DNA of 64,000 nt from Sycobia sp. Sy_11. Taxonomy: Eukaryota > Arthropoda > Insecta > Hymenoptera > Epichrysomallidae. Position numbers and translations under genes: made by a program. The first letter of the stretch is position 1; each line of letters opens with the position of its first letter. The notes under the pieces were generated by a model that did no database searches, had not been told where the DNA came from, and was given only the letters and a program-made list of their open reading frames with translations. Positions 51,962 to 63,602 of the stretch are shown here, in pieces. The stretch lies in the NCBI GenBank assembly GCA_018907035.1, contig JACCIC010000273.1, positions 455,501-519,500 of the forward strand, written 5' to 3'.

Positions 51962-53544
51962 GCATAGTACACTTGTTACCCCGTGAATCTGTGAACATTG
52001 TAGATATTTGGTTATTGGAGCATATTCTAATCTTAGAGGTCAGCTCTCAATGCGTCAGATTGTTCTCCAAAAATCTGAGCATTAAGAATCACTGCGAGAT
52101 TCTTCATCACGCCGAGTAGATGAAGATTACCAAGTCTTTCGGTGGTCGAGAAATTGGGCTCTTTAGTCACAGATATGGCGGGCGAAAAAATGAAAAAAGA
52201 CATTGTGTCAGCTGATCTTAGAGTCATGTGTGGAACTTGTACATTTATAGGATATAATTACTAGTTTATGTAAGTAGATAGACCGTGCGGCACTATCTAC
52301 CTGCCCATGTATGTGTGGGAACGGAAAGGTAAGTCGCCGATCCTGACTTTGTGACAATTTATGAAGTTATGCCTAGATAGAAATCAAATACCCTAGAAAA
52401 CTCATTGTTGTTAGCAGGCGGACCAAGTTTTACTTGTTCAATGGAGCCTCCTCTATTCTGTAATATAGATCGGACGACCGCTTATGGATTTCACTAAAAT
52501 AGTATTAGGACATTCCATTTCAGATGAGTCGTTTCTTCCATCTAGAAATCTGGAATCGAAGGTATTCTTTGCACAAACCGATTCTTCGTATGTATTTCAT
52601 GAGTTGATTGGGCTGATGAAGTGGAGTCAACTAGCGGGCGGGTAGTATTCTCAGTCCTCCTTCATTGTGATGCTTATGGATATAGCTTATTGGTGTGCGA
52701 TTAAGGAGAGTGATCTAGTGTCACATAATATCCCTAATAATTTTGTCTACCCTAACTAGTATTTTCATGTTGATATTGACCATCCATGTTGACTTTGCCC
52801 AGATTCATTTCAAAATAGAATATGGTAGGTGGAACTAGGTGTTAATTTGTGCCAGGCGCAATACGTCACGGAGATAGACGTAGAGACTCTGTAAGATTAT
52901 CTCTCGATGATGTCTTGAAGCCTTCCAGCGTAGTACTCTTTTGTTGGCAGAGTATAGTCTGAATGCATCCTGAATTTATACTGAATGATAATATAATTAT
53001 TCCGTCGACATATTTAAATCCGACAATTTTTAAATCATGAACAATTTGATTGGTTTTCAACTCTGCTGATTTTTTATAATATTAGCTTTGGGTTTTTGTT
53101 AAAGCTAGCGAGTCAAAAATGTAGGTGGCTCATCCGTATCTAAAGGGCTCACAATCATTTCCTCAATATGCATCGGATATGAGCCGTCTTTGAATACATT
53201 GAATTTAATAACACAGATTTGCAAAATAAGGGATTGTGATGGTTGCTGGGCAACTGGGAGTCATTTCTGAAATATTTTTTGCGCAGAATTCGAGCGCAGA
53301 GTAGGAATTTTTCCACGATATGAGATTTTTTAGATATTCTAATCTTCTAAACAATTGTTGGTATAATTGAGCTTCCATGACATCGGGGAATAATTTTTTT
53401 CTGAAAATGTGAAGAGCATATGAAAAGTCCACTTTTACCATTTAAAATACATTTTTAAGATTTACGATATCTTTTTTTCCATCTAGATATCGTTGACAGA
53501 AATCAAGTATTTTAGTACGTTCGCAATAGCTAATTCAACTCGTT
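51962..53544. other. Probable decayed repeat DNA, unclassified
   Basis: Base composition is more even than in the flanks, and minus-strand frame fragments (52866-53060, 53205-53441, plus NVFKDGSYPMHIEEMIVSPL near 53150-53210) look like worn coding sequence. I could not assign a family; the next segment holds the broken GERFHQ ORF. Confidence 0.3.
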
Positions 53545-53893
53545 GAAAAATATCTCAATCTGAGTGATGCAAAGATAAAAGAAGATATATTTGTAGGTCC
53601 TCAGATTCGCGATTTAATGAAAACAACTGATTTCGAAAACACAATGGGTGCAGAGGGAAAAAAGTTCTGAATGGCTTTTAGGGTAACAAAACTTTACAAA
53701 CCAAAGCTTGTAATTATCGAGAGCTGATAAGTGGAAAGCTAGCGAGCTTCAAAAATTTAGGTTGTTATATGAGTATAATATTACACTACTTGTATTGTCA
53801 TTTGGATTAGTTTTTTACAAATTTTGGTAATATTATCGAGGAGCAAGGTGAGCGTTTTCATCAAGGCACAGCAAACATGAAAAGGTGTGATTA
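53545..53893 (+). pseudogene. Broken copy of a repetitive arthropod ORF (GERFHQ family)
   Basis: In three plus-strand frames the sequence reads LSDAKIKEDIFVGPQIRDLM, then a TGA and a frameshift, NYRELISGKLASFKNLGCYM, HYLYCHLD, a TAG, and IIEEQGERFHQGTANMKR. From memory this matches the C-terminal part of an uncharacterised protein family present in many copies in arthropod genomes. Its function, and whether it belongs to a transposon, are unknown to me. At least two stops and one frameshift make this copy dead. It lies in the repeat-rich stretch between the mariner and the GH1 gene. Confidence 0.5.
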
Positions 53894-54622
53894 AGAGAAC
53901 ACGGTCTTCAGCTATGCTGGCTGTTTACAGTTGTCCTCTTCAGCATGATGATCCATATAAACCATAGCAAAACAAAAGAGATTTCACAAAACTCAAAAAG
54001 ATGAGATAAGCTTTATAACAGTCGTATGTTTAAAAATGTCATGCTCCATGACAAAACATATTACTTGAATATTAAAATTAAATATTAAAGTATTTAAATG
54101 AATAAAAATATTACTACAAGGGTCTGGGGTTCTAGCCTTGTATATGCCATACATGCATTTTTTTAAAATTAGCTGTTTTGAAACTGCTAAAATACATGAT
54201 TTCGATCAACTGTATTTCGATAAAAAAATGGAGTTTAAAGGGCAAGAGTTATTAAACCTTTCAGATGTTCTTTCTTACCCGTTTTTAATAGGTTTTAACC
54301 CCCCAACTAATGGGTCTTATATCACATGTCGTATGGCCGCCTATATATTAATGGTCCGAGTTAGTAGATTAAAGCAACTAACACTGTTCAATCTTTTATA
54401 TTCACTAAACAAACGTGGCACCTGAAAAAATATATATAAAATTCCATGAATATGACTATATAATGGAAAGAATGGGAAGTTTAATTATCACTTGTATGAA
54501 AAAGTAATACTATTGAAAACGCCTTAATTGAATTTTTTGAATTTGTTACATTTTTAATTTTTTAATTTTATGCTTGACACTTAAGTTTTTCTTTTTCTCG
54601 CTCTGTACCCAATTTGTCAGCA

Positions 54623-54627
54623 TCAGT
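54623..54627 (+). promoter_or_regulatory. Candidate arthropod initiator (TCAGT) of the GH1 gene
   Basis: TCAGT matches the arthropod initiator consensus and lies about 20 bases before the exon 1 ATG. No TATA box stands at the expected upstream distance; the TATA-like stretch at 54632-54640 is too close to the ATG. This would imply a very short 5' UTR. The motif is common by chance. Confidence 0.25.
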
Positions 54628-54644
54628 TGCATTTATAATAAATT

Positions 54645-54703
54645 ATGCAGCGACATTATTTACAGATTGTTATAGCTGCTTTGTTCTTTGCAAGCCAACT
54701 CAG
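54645..54703 (+). CDS. GH1 gene, exon 1 (signal peptide)
   Basis: This short exon encodes an N-terminal Met, a basic patch (RH) and a hydrophobic core (LQIVIAALFFA), then ends after two bases of a codon (AG) at the donor GTATGA. The acceptor at 58261/58262 supplies the T that makes a Ser codon, so the phase agrees exactly with the next exon. It is 3.6 kb from exon 2 and too short to appear in an ORF scan. The phase match and the signal-peptide character support it. An additional upstream non-coding exon cannot be excluded. Confidence 0.8.
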
Positions 54704-57700
54704 GTATGAATTTTTTCACTATTTTTAAAAGTTTTATATACGATTGTTAACGAAATCGAGTGAAGGGATAAATTAATAAGTATTTTTGATTTATTAGATA
54801 TAGAATATCAGCGATCATGATACGAACTGAATATAATTAGAAAATTACCAACACTGAGCACACGATTGACCGTTTTCACTTAATTTAATTTCTTCCAATA
54901 CTTTTCAGGTGATTCTAGTATTATTGGGTCTTTCCTTTATCTCCCGCAAATATACAGTTAGCTTTCGGCTAGGTTTCAGAGCCCCTTTACTTACTTGCTT
55001 TACCGTGTAAAGTTACCTGTCTTCAACATGTCGCCTTAAACTTATACTTTTTTAAGCCCTCTTATATCCTCCTCAAACTCAAATTATATGCAGTATTTTT
55101 TACATTTTTCAACTGGCTATTGCCTATTAATTTTATCAAAACGTCAGCTATATTATTTTTTAAGTCTGTTTTGCGTATTTAAACGATGGCATTAAGGTAA
55201 TTTTCATTATAGCAAAATAATAATAAGCATCTATACATTTTTTCGTAAAGTTCCAAATTTATATATATTAATCGCGTCTCAATTATCTTCGTATATGGCA
55301 ATTGACTTTCCCAAATTAATATTAAAACCATTTAAATCACATTTAATTGCTTTTATCTTGCTTACACTTTCAGACAAGAGTACATATACCGCCTCAGTTC
55401 ATGATTTAGTTACGGAGATGTGTTCTCTGCAAAATTCAATAAATGACAATTTTATACATTTTTGTGTATAACCAATTGTTCATTTTCTATCATTTGCATC
55501 AGCTGCCCCGTCAACATCAATATAATCAACTCAATAATAAAATTTGATTTATATATTAATTCAAAATTTTTGGTTAAATTGGAATGTTTTAAAATCCCTA
55601 ATGCGTACATTAATGTATTTCATTTTGGAAATAACTCAAATCATTTATCGCATAACTTAAACCTATATCTAGAACCTGTTTTTCTATAGAATACCATTCC
55701 AATTAGAATTTGTAAATTTCAAACCTTACTATGCAATTTCTAATTTTAAATTCTGTTCTATCGGAATACTCTATAATTTCGAATTCTCCCCTTCGTATTT
55801 TAAGAATAAAGATTCTATTTGTTGTCTTTGATTTAACTCCATCTAACCTTTATTACAAAGATCATGAATTTTGTGCCTAAAAACTTTTGAGTTTTGGTCA
55901 AGTCTTGCATTTAAAATAGTTAACTTCAATTTATTCGTTGAGTATTTATTCGCATTTTACCAAATGATCCACAAATCATATCGAAAAGATGATATCATAT
56001 TTGTTATGCTTAATATATAAACAGTATTCATTTTCACTGCACTTAAAATCTAAAGTTCGTAAGTAATTATCTAAAAATTCATAACGAACTCTTGGACTTT
56101 GTTTGAAGCAGTACAAAGATTTTACTAATTGAAAATATTAAATTAAGAATGTCTGACGTTGTCGCTTTACAATATATTTTTTAGTCTCCTCTGCCGTCAA
56201 TTTTGAAAATAATCGAACCTTTACGTTTTTGGTTTTTTCTTGCTGTCTTTTTCAAAATGGAAAATAGAACAATGAACTATATGTTCAAAAATATTGCTTT
56301 TAGTATGTTTAAGGTTTGATTTCCAGATCGCCGTGACGCCTAGCGCGTATCTGTCAGTTTCTTTATTTTCCGTTTTCTTAATACATTTAGTCTTTCTGAG
56401 ATTTTCCTTATTGGCATTCGTTAATTTTCAATTTTGTAGTTAGATTTCCTTGCTCTACAAGAAACTGCGCATGTGAAGTAAGACGTATCTTTTGTCGTAT
56501 TTTTGGACGTATTTGACAAAGCAAATGAAAAGAAAGCTTTATCGAAGATAGTAAATTAAAGGCATAAAATAGCTTAAACATGAACTTATTGTCTTTGACT
56601 ATGCAAACAGCCTAACCGGCTAAAACAGCTGTCGATATTCTGATAAATTTATTCCGAAATTCGAAAAATATTTTAGTGTTTTACTTATTTATATATTAGA
56701 ATTAAAAACTGTGCTTACGTCGACTGTTCTGAATTAAATTAACAAATATTTTTATCGGGGGCAGTCAGGTTGTCCTTTACTAACATAGAATGTTTTTTTA
56801 TTATTTTTATTTTATTTTATTTATTATTTTACTTTTATTTTATTATTAATTTAATTTAATTTTTTTTAATTTTTAATTTAATTTATTGTAGTAATAAGTT
56901 TTATTTCAGATTCTATGGGGATGACAGTCTGACTGACATTATTTTAATGCAATATAATAATAGTATAAGAACTGTAAGATCGATAAAAATATTTATTAAT
57001 TTATTTATATATTATAAATATTTAATGATGTTTCAAAAAAGATTAACCAGATATCAATCATATTTATTGTATATAAACAATGCTTCAAATTTATATTTGA
57101 AAAAAAAGAAGGCGGACATTGTATTAAATTATTTCATATCTCCCTTTATGGAAATTCATCTATTTAATGTTATTGAATCTAAAAAAAAATTACTTTTTTT
57201 ACATTGTCCTACTTAAAAAGGCTAAGGAATTTCTAATATCATAAATACTTTTATTATATATTTATAAAATCTTTTTTATCGCACGTAAGAAGTCTAAGAC
57301 ATGATATTATTTTTATTCTAAAGACTCCAAATTTATTATTTTCTAATATCTTATCTATCGTATGCACATCTTTTAATTTTTTTATTGTAATTTTAAACTA
57401 TTCTCTTACTTGACTTAATTTTTCAAAAATTCGCGACTAAATTTAGCTACATCAGGTTTATACAAAAGCAATGATCATATATCAATTAGCATATTTATTG
57501 TCTATGATAATTTACAATTGCTTAATTATGCTTGCCAGAAAGCTAACAAATAAACTTGACTATTTGAAAATTAAATACTATATTGTAATGTTTTTTCCTA
57601 AAATGATACAAAAAGATTGTATTTTCTGGCTGTGAAAAATGTACAAACCGATTTATTTAAATTGATGCGTAATATTTTATTGATATTTTCTTGCTTCAGA

Positions 57701-60700
57701 TTCACCAGTACTCCTATGAAAATTTTTTCCTTTGGATAAAGCATCCATCAAAAATATTTTCAATTGTATTTTATATTTGTTTTTTTCAAATAAAATATTC
57801 CTATTGTAGACTCCAACTTTCTTTTTAGCATCGCACAGTCCGCCATTAAACTAACACTGGACATTTCGTTTATATTTATTACAATCTTAATTGTGTCCGT
57901 AAACATCGTTTATTTATTAGGTGTACCGGTACAAAGTGAACATTTTTTATGAAAATAAAACATTAATTTTAATGGAAAAGAAAAAAATTTGTATTCAAAG
58001 TATTGACCGTTATTTTGTCCACATTTTGATCACTTTTCTGGCATTTTGTGAATACTATACCAATAGAAGTGTTCGTTTTTTGAAGCAAACCAATCTGACG
58101 ATCAATTTTCGAGTTTCCCGTAGGAATTGAAGTGCTTCTCTACCTTATAGTTATACTTATATATAAAACTTATAGTTGTTCGAATAAAATTATATTTATA
58201 ATTAAGAATTGAAAGGCTTATTAATTATATGGTGTAACAAAAAGTAAACATTTCTTTAAAGTGAATTTGTCAAAGCTAATAATGACGAAGAATGGTCATT
58301 GCCCGATGGTTTTTTGATCGGCGTCTCAACTTCAGCATATCAGATTGAAGGAGCATGGAATATTAGCGGTAAGTGTTATCGTAGAAAGATATAAACAAAG
58401 TTAGCGAAATATCGGAACTTTTCAGCCATATGTTCTAGTAAAAAAATGTACATAGTATGTAACAAAAATGTAAACACTTCGAAATACTTAGTTATGCTTG
58501 GCCGTTAATGTGCATGCCGTGATCTAAAGTGGCACAAAAACACATCTTAACAAGAAACTGTCTAAATACCTACACAAGGAATAAAATAAACGAAATGGTG
58601 CTGATTAAAGATCAATATTCTTTACTTTCCCAAATGCAGTATATCCAAATATAAATTTACTAATAATCTTGTATTCTTGGAACGTTTGGCGTCATAAATA
58701 AGTGTTTAAGGGATAATACTTCTCTCTGGTTCACAAGACGAAACAGGACATTTCTAAATCAATTTGAGTAATAAATAATCACTTGATGAAATAATTTTAT
58801 TACGTGTAAAGTAAAAGCAAAGGATAGACTATTTACTTCTAAAGCCATAAAATGAATTCAATGATCAGTTATTTTGCATAGATATATACCCAAATATTCT
58901 TCTGAATATTTGAAGATATAATTACGAAATTCTGTCTAACTATTTTGATTATCCTGCAAAAGAAATACATATTTAAATATTTATAAGATTAACTGCACCT
59001 TCTTGATATATTTATTGGCATAAGCAAGCCAAGAATAATATTGTCCTTTGTTCATTTCAGAATTCAGCTAGATGTGGTTTTATTATTTTTTTTAATATAT
59101 CGAAGATCTATAGAATAACGTAGATTTTAACAGTCGCAGCTTGCTTCAAAGTTTACTAAAGATTTTGAAATTATATACACATATACTTTGTCATAATATC
59201 AACGTATTCAAATATTCTATATTCTCAATTTTTACACCCCTTGAATATTAATTTTATCATATGTCGGCCGGTAAGATGCTACGATTTTTGTCCTTTCCGT
59301 AATATTGATAAACAAAGAAAAGCATTCTTTTCCCTCCACTGGTTATGTTCAGAACATTTTTCCCAATAAGAAAAATGCTATTTAAATCTGCAGATAGAAG
59401 CGCGGTCAGAAGTCGGTGACACATTCTGTCAGGGTATGGGAAAAGTAATTTATTTGTTATTTAGAAAGAAATATTTAAAATATTCATAACGAATTCAGCA
59501 ATTTGTGTACACAAAGCTGATACTATATTAAATTATATATTTTACACTCAAATCTTAAACAAGTTTTACCAATTGAAGCTCACCTATTTAACGCTTGTTA
59601 GTATGGATAGATTACGATTAGGTGGGCTATATTTTAGACGATTGTTTGATTTTATACAGCTTTTTGATGGAGGAGATGATGAAATTTCCCCTTGCAAAAA
59701 AAAGAAACATTGAAACATTGTATATTAAAATAATATTTGTAATATGATTTCATTAGAAGTAATAAAATATTTTTATTCGTTAGAGTAATATATAATAATC
59801 TATTTATTTCTATTATGTATAATTAAAGACAAAGGAGAAAATGCATGGGATCGATACACCCATGCGCACCCTGATAAAATATTTAATGGAGAAAATGCTG
59901 ATGTGGCTTGCGATTCATATCATAAGTTTAAAGAAGATGTTCAATTACTGAGAACACTGGGAGTAAGTAAATTTAAGAGGTTACATCACTGTAAATATGT
60001 TATAAATCGATTTTTTAATGAAATATACTAATTATTTTCTAGTATAAAGGGGAAAGTATGTATCCATAAGAACATTTTTCGTAGGAATGTTGAGTAGCCT
60101 ACAGATTTTGAGTAGCTTATTATATATTTATCGGTATGAAATAAAAATTTTTGATTTTTGGACCTAGATCAATTATCAATTTTTCTCTATGGGAATTAGA
60201 AAGCAGGCATTGTCATAGAACATGATTTACATCTTCCACTTCGCTACCGCACTTGCAATTTGCACTTTCAACTATATTTACTCGGTTTAACGAATATGAC
60301 AAATGGTATTGATTGACTCTAATTCTGTTTTTTGTTGTGATATTTTGTTTTGAAAAATTGAAATATTCATACCAGGGTTTCGTACGATTGTTACAATACA
60401 GTTGGAAATAATTTTTTTGCGTATTTCTTAAAACTTTCTCGGAAATCAGTGTAAGGAATTTTATGGATTTCGGAAAGTAGTAAAGTAGCTAAGTAACGCG
60501 TATCCCGTTCCTTTGTTACATTTAAGAACTTTTTTTTAATTTTCAATATATATGGATTTGTCTTTACATTGGTTCCAGTTGAGCTTAATGATAATAGCGT
60601 GCTAAGAGAGTCCGAAAATAAATTAATATTTGTATTTCTAAATATACCAGCTATATCTATAGCGTCATTTAAAGCCATGTATTCAGCTTTAAATATTGAT

Positions 60701-63602
60701 TCTGCATGATTGATACTACGTTTATACCTAATCTTAACTTCTGGTGCTACGCAAGCAGATTCAACCCCTTTATTTGTTTTCCCGCCATCTGTATAAACAG
60801 ATAATACATGGCTTTTTTCGTTAAGCGTTGTTTAGGGGTTACTAGCAGATTTGAGCTTTTTACCGACGCTAGTATCAATCCAAATGGTCAGTATACCTGC
60901 TGTGTAATCATGACAATATATATTAAATGTAGGATAGGAATTTATTGATGAACTTTTATCGACAGAAAATTTAGACATTGGTTTAATATTTTATTCCGTT
61001 TGCTTTGAGTTTTTTTAGGGTGTCAATATATTTATGAACTACTTTACTATTTTGTGAATTTCTGTTAGATAAGATTTTAGAAAAGTAATTATTAACAATC
61101 TGTTCACAATCACCAAAATTAATGAATTAAAGTTTGAATTGCTACCTCATGCACCTTATTCGCCAGATTTAGCTCTTTCGGATTATTTTCTGTTCCCAGA
61201 CTTGAAAAAATGGCTGGCTGGTCAAAGATTTTCGAACAATGCAGAGATGATGTCGGCACTTAATGGCTATTATGAGGAGCTTGAAAATTCTTATTATAAA
61301 AAAGGTATCGAACTTATTGAAGATCGCTGGGAAAAGTGTATAAAGCTGAAAGTAGATTATGTTGACAAATAAATATATATTTTTCCAAAATTTTTCAGTT
61401 TTATTTGTTGGACCAGGTACTTCTGGGACCACCCTCGTATCATCTGCAAACTGATACACATTAATAACTTTAGGGATACTTGCAGTAATTCTGGCAATGT
61501 ATAATATATATAACAGAGGACTCAACCCCCCTCCCTTGTGGCACGCCTTTATATACTCTCCGAGAATGATTTGGGTTTGAATTATTTGTATGTAAAAATC
61601 TTTCGTGCATGAGGAATTTTACAAAGTAGATTATATTATCTGAGATGCTCATGTCCGCAAGTTGTTAATCAATATATCTACATTAACGTCAAGAAAGGCA
61701 GCCAGCCCTTGTTTCTTTTCTAAAAATATCTCTTAAATTTATAGCGTAAAGCTAACTAAATTATCTATACAAGTACGTTCTTTCTGAAATCACTTTTGAC
61801 TATGTAGGATAAAGTTATTATATTCCAGCCACCACTGAAGTCTATTGTTAATTAGACTTTCCAAGAGCTTACTTAAACACGATGTTAGAGCAATTGGTCG
61901 ACAATTATTACTGCTATTTTTAGGGATGAAACAGATAAATGCATATCTTCAGCTTATTGGATAATCCTTTGTTCTACAGATCTTATTGGGTTTGTTCGTA
62001 CCCATGGAGGGCTAAATTTACTTATTGCTTCATCGATCAGTTTTTCGGTTTGCAAATTTTGACTCGTATGTGTAGCTGTAGCTTTTACCCATTTATTTTT
62101 AAAGATTTTAGTTTGATTCCAAACGTAATTTGGATCGGTTCTAAAATTAAGTATTCAACAAATTTTTTGTAGCATTCGATTTTATTTTGCCTAAAAACCC
62201 TTTTTGCAGTTGCAGCATATTTTTATATTCAATTAAATCTATAAGATTACCTGTAAATTGCAATTTTTCATATGAGGCATGTCTTCGTGTCTTTATTTTA
62301 TCGCGTTCGCTATTCCACCATTGAACTGGATTCCGTCGATCGGCTTTATCTGTGAAATTAGTATATTTTATTAGCTTCTGAGGATTAGTCCATTTCATCG
62401 CATCGGTTACGGTTTTAACAAAATTTAAGGCTTGCACAACGCTTGTCATAATCTGTAGTGGAAAATTTTGTATACTCAGAATCCAATTTTATTTTAAAAT
62501 TAATACAATTCATACTAGATGTTTTGGTTTTAAATGATTTTTTGTTATAATGATGTCGCTGTGTATCTATATTAATATATAAAGGATAATGGTCAGATCC
62601 CCAGGCTTCATTATTGACATTTAGTTCTACTTTATCTGCAATATTAGTTGTTGATAATACAAGATCTAGATTAGATTTCTTGTTATTACGGATATCAATA
62701 AAGGTACTTGCATTATCAGAATATTTGCAATTCCACGCTACATTGTGCGCATTAAAATTACCAATTAAAATACAATTTTCTTTATTCTTTACGTTTCCGA
62801 CTATCGTATTCCACTGTTCTTGCGAGAGATTCATTCCTGGGGATCTGTAAAAACAATTATATCGGGAAGAGGATAAACATTATTAATATGAATTCCGATT
62901 ATCTCTACAGAAAGATCAGGAGTAACAATATTTTTAATTCAAAAAAGCGAGTTTTTCCCGAATTCATATTAGAATTCCACCTCCGCTTGTTCTTAATTTC
63001 CTTTATATCTCTCTATACTTTTATATCCTCTGGTTTATTGCAATCTTGAAATACTTTTACTCGGAAAATTTCTTATTTTATAAATAAAGTAGTACATACA
63101 CTAATCCACAATTTTTTTTGTTATTTACTTTATTTCTGTAAAGAAATGTAAGAAATTCAATGTATATTTTTATGTTGTCTCAGTGATGTAACGCCTCTAA
63201 AATAGACTAAAAATGGTTTATTTATTATAAAAAATGTTTATTTTCTCAAATGAATCTCATATATCTAGGTGGACCACTATCGATTTTCTATAAGTTGGAC
63301 GCGTATACTGCCTACAGGCTTCCCTAATAAAATTAGTAAAGATGGCATAAGATATTACAATGATCTATTAGATGAATTAGAAAAGTATAATATTAAACCT
63401 CTGGTAACACTTTATCATTTTGATCACCCGCAAGTATTTGAAGATATAGGAGCATGGACAAATGAGAGAATGGTTGATTTATTCGCCGATTACGCTAGAG
63501 TAATTTTCAAAGAATTCGGTAATAGGGTTCAGAGATTTATTACCATTAATGAACCTCGTATAGCTTGTTCGAAGTCATACTATGAAGGAACACATCCACC
63601 AG
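54645..63602 (+). CDS. Secreted beta-glucosidase-like glycoside hydrolase family 1 gene, 3' end outside window
   Basis: Four exons join in phase: 54645-54703, 58262-58368, 59829-59962 and 63269-63602, giving 211 residues before the window ends. Residues 1-19 form a signal peptide (MQRHYLQIVIAALFFASQL). After it come the GH1 landmarks in order: SAYQIEGAW (Q47, glycone-binding Gln), SYHKFKEDV (86-94), YRFSISW (104-110), LYHFDHPQ with H150, and TINEP with the acid/base Glu E195. GH1 enzymes hydrolyse beta-glycosides by a retaining mechanism; insect members include digestive beta-glucosidases and myrosinase-like enzymes. The nucleophile motif (I/V-TENG) would lie in exons beyond 64000. All visible introns are GT-AG: phase 2 (GTATGA), phase 1 (GTAAGT), phase 0 (GTAAGT), phase 1 (GTACAC). 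Introns 1 and 3 are filled with decayed transposons, but none breaks an exon. The NEP Glu is kept, which argues for an O-glucosidase. No stop or frameshift is seen, so the gene looks functional as far as it can be read. Confidence 0.9.
55150..56260 (-). mobile_element. Decayed Ty1/copia retrotransposon (RT and RNase H)
   Basis: On the minus strand near 56130-55950 the frame reads KSLYCFKQSPRVRYEFLDNY, then NEYCLYIKHNKYDII and FVDH. These match the copia reverse transcriptase blocks KxLYGLKQxPRxW and YVDD in degraded form. Near 55560-55290 it reads DVDGAADANDRK, then a stop, TIGYTQK, SVTKS, TEAVYVLLSESV and IYEDN, the RNase H blocks DADWAGDxxDRxSTxG, TEAEY and DNxxAI. Stops and frameshifts are frequent. 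No long terminal repeat pair was identified. It lies in GH1 intron 1, antisense to the gene. Confidence 0.75.
56701..57004. mobile_element. Inverted-terminus element, family A copy 3 (in GH1 intron 1)
   Basis: The left side shares ATTAAAAA, GTCGACTGTT and AATATTTTTATCGG with the copy at 35.8 kb. The right side has CTGTAAGATCGATAAAAATA in inverted orientation. Inside, CAGTCAGGTTGTC and CTAACATAGAAT match the other copies, followed by a low-complexity A/T core. Confidence 0.5.
58262..58368 (+). CDS. GH1 gene, exon 2 (start of the catalytic barrel)
   Basis: Encodes residues 21-55, including WSLPDGFLIGVSTSAYQIEG, the first beta strand of the GH1 barrel with the conserved Gln. The acceptor follows a short pyrimidine run (tttctttaaag). 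The donor is GTAAGT after one base of a codon. Confidence 0.9.
59829..59962 (+). CDS. GH1 gene, exon 3
   Basis: Encodes a split Asp, then KGENAWDRYTHAHPDKIF and on to LLRTLG (residues 57-100). It contains the conserved SYHKFKEDV helix that precedes the second barrel strand. The acceptor is AATTAAAG and the donor is GTAAGT in phase 0. Confidence 0.9.
60165..63060 (-). mobile_element. Decayed non-LTR retrotransposon, RNase H-containing I-like group
   Basis: Read on the minus strand, a broken ORF2 shows domains in order. First is an endonuclease (about 63060-62415, GNFNAHN and GSDHYPLY). Then comes a linker with WWNSE (62449-62147) and reverse transcriptase (about 61900-61440, QGLAAFLDV, GVPQG, LLYILYIA, QFADDT). 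RNase H follows (about 60830-60390, YTDGGK, KAEYMAL, FSDSLS), then a Cys/His segment CKCGSEVEDVNHVLWQC (about 60230). Frameshifts and stops are scattered through it. The endonuclease Asp of GDFN is Asn, so the copy is dead. It is 5' truncated, lacking the start of the endonuclease and ORF1. RNase H argues for the I/Loa/Outcast side rather than typical Jockey. It lies entirely within GH1 intron 3, opposite to the gene. Confidence 0.88.
61097..61437 (+). mobile_element. 3' remnant of a second mariner, inserted in the retrotransposon RT
   Basis: The plus frame reads INELKFELLPHAPYSPDLAL, SDYFLFPDLKKWLAG and on to RWEKCIKLKVDYVDK, the C-terminal third of a mariner transposase carrying the third catalytic Asp (SDY). 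The 3' end (CGAGGGTGG on the complement) abuts a TA at 61438-61439, directly after the FADDT motif of the host reverse transcriptase. The left half and left inverted repeat are missing, together with some reverse transcriptase sequence, so a deletion followed insertion. Its sequence differs from the intact mariner at 50.7 kb and looks closer to the irritans type. The classification is from memory. Confidence 0.85.
63269..63602 (+). CDS. GH1 gene, exon 4 (acid/base TINEP motif)
   Basis: Encodes residues 101-211, from VDHYRFSISW to GTHPP. The acceptor ATATCTAG is in phase 0 and restores LLRTLG-VDHYRF across intron 3. It carries the acid/base Glu in TINEP. In LYHFDHPQ, the usual Trp and Leu of the family pattern YHWDLPQ are Phe and His. 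The proposed donor GTACAC at 63603 splits the Gly codon after THPP; it is weak, and reading through meets a stop at 63647. Confidence 0.88.

Noticed and set aside
52866..53441. DIRS-like reverse transcriptase on the minus strand
   Set aside because: Fragments such as KYVDGIIIL and KVDFSYA are suggestive, but the surrounding frame does not keep the expected motif order.
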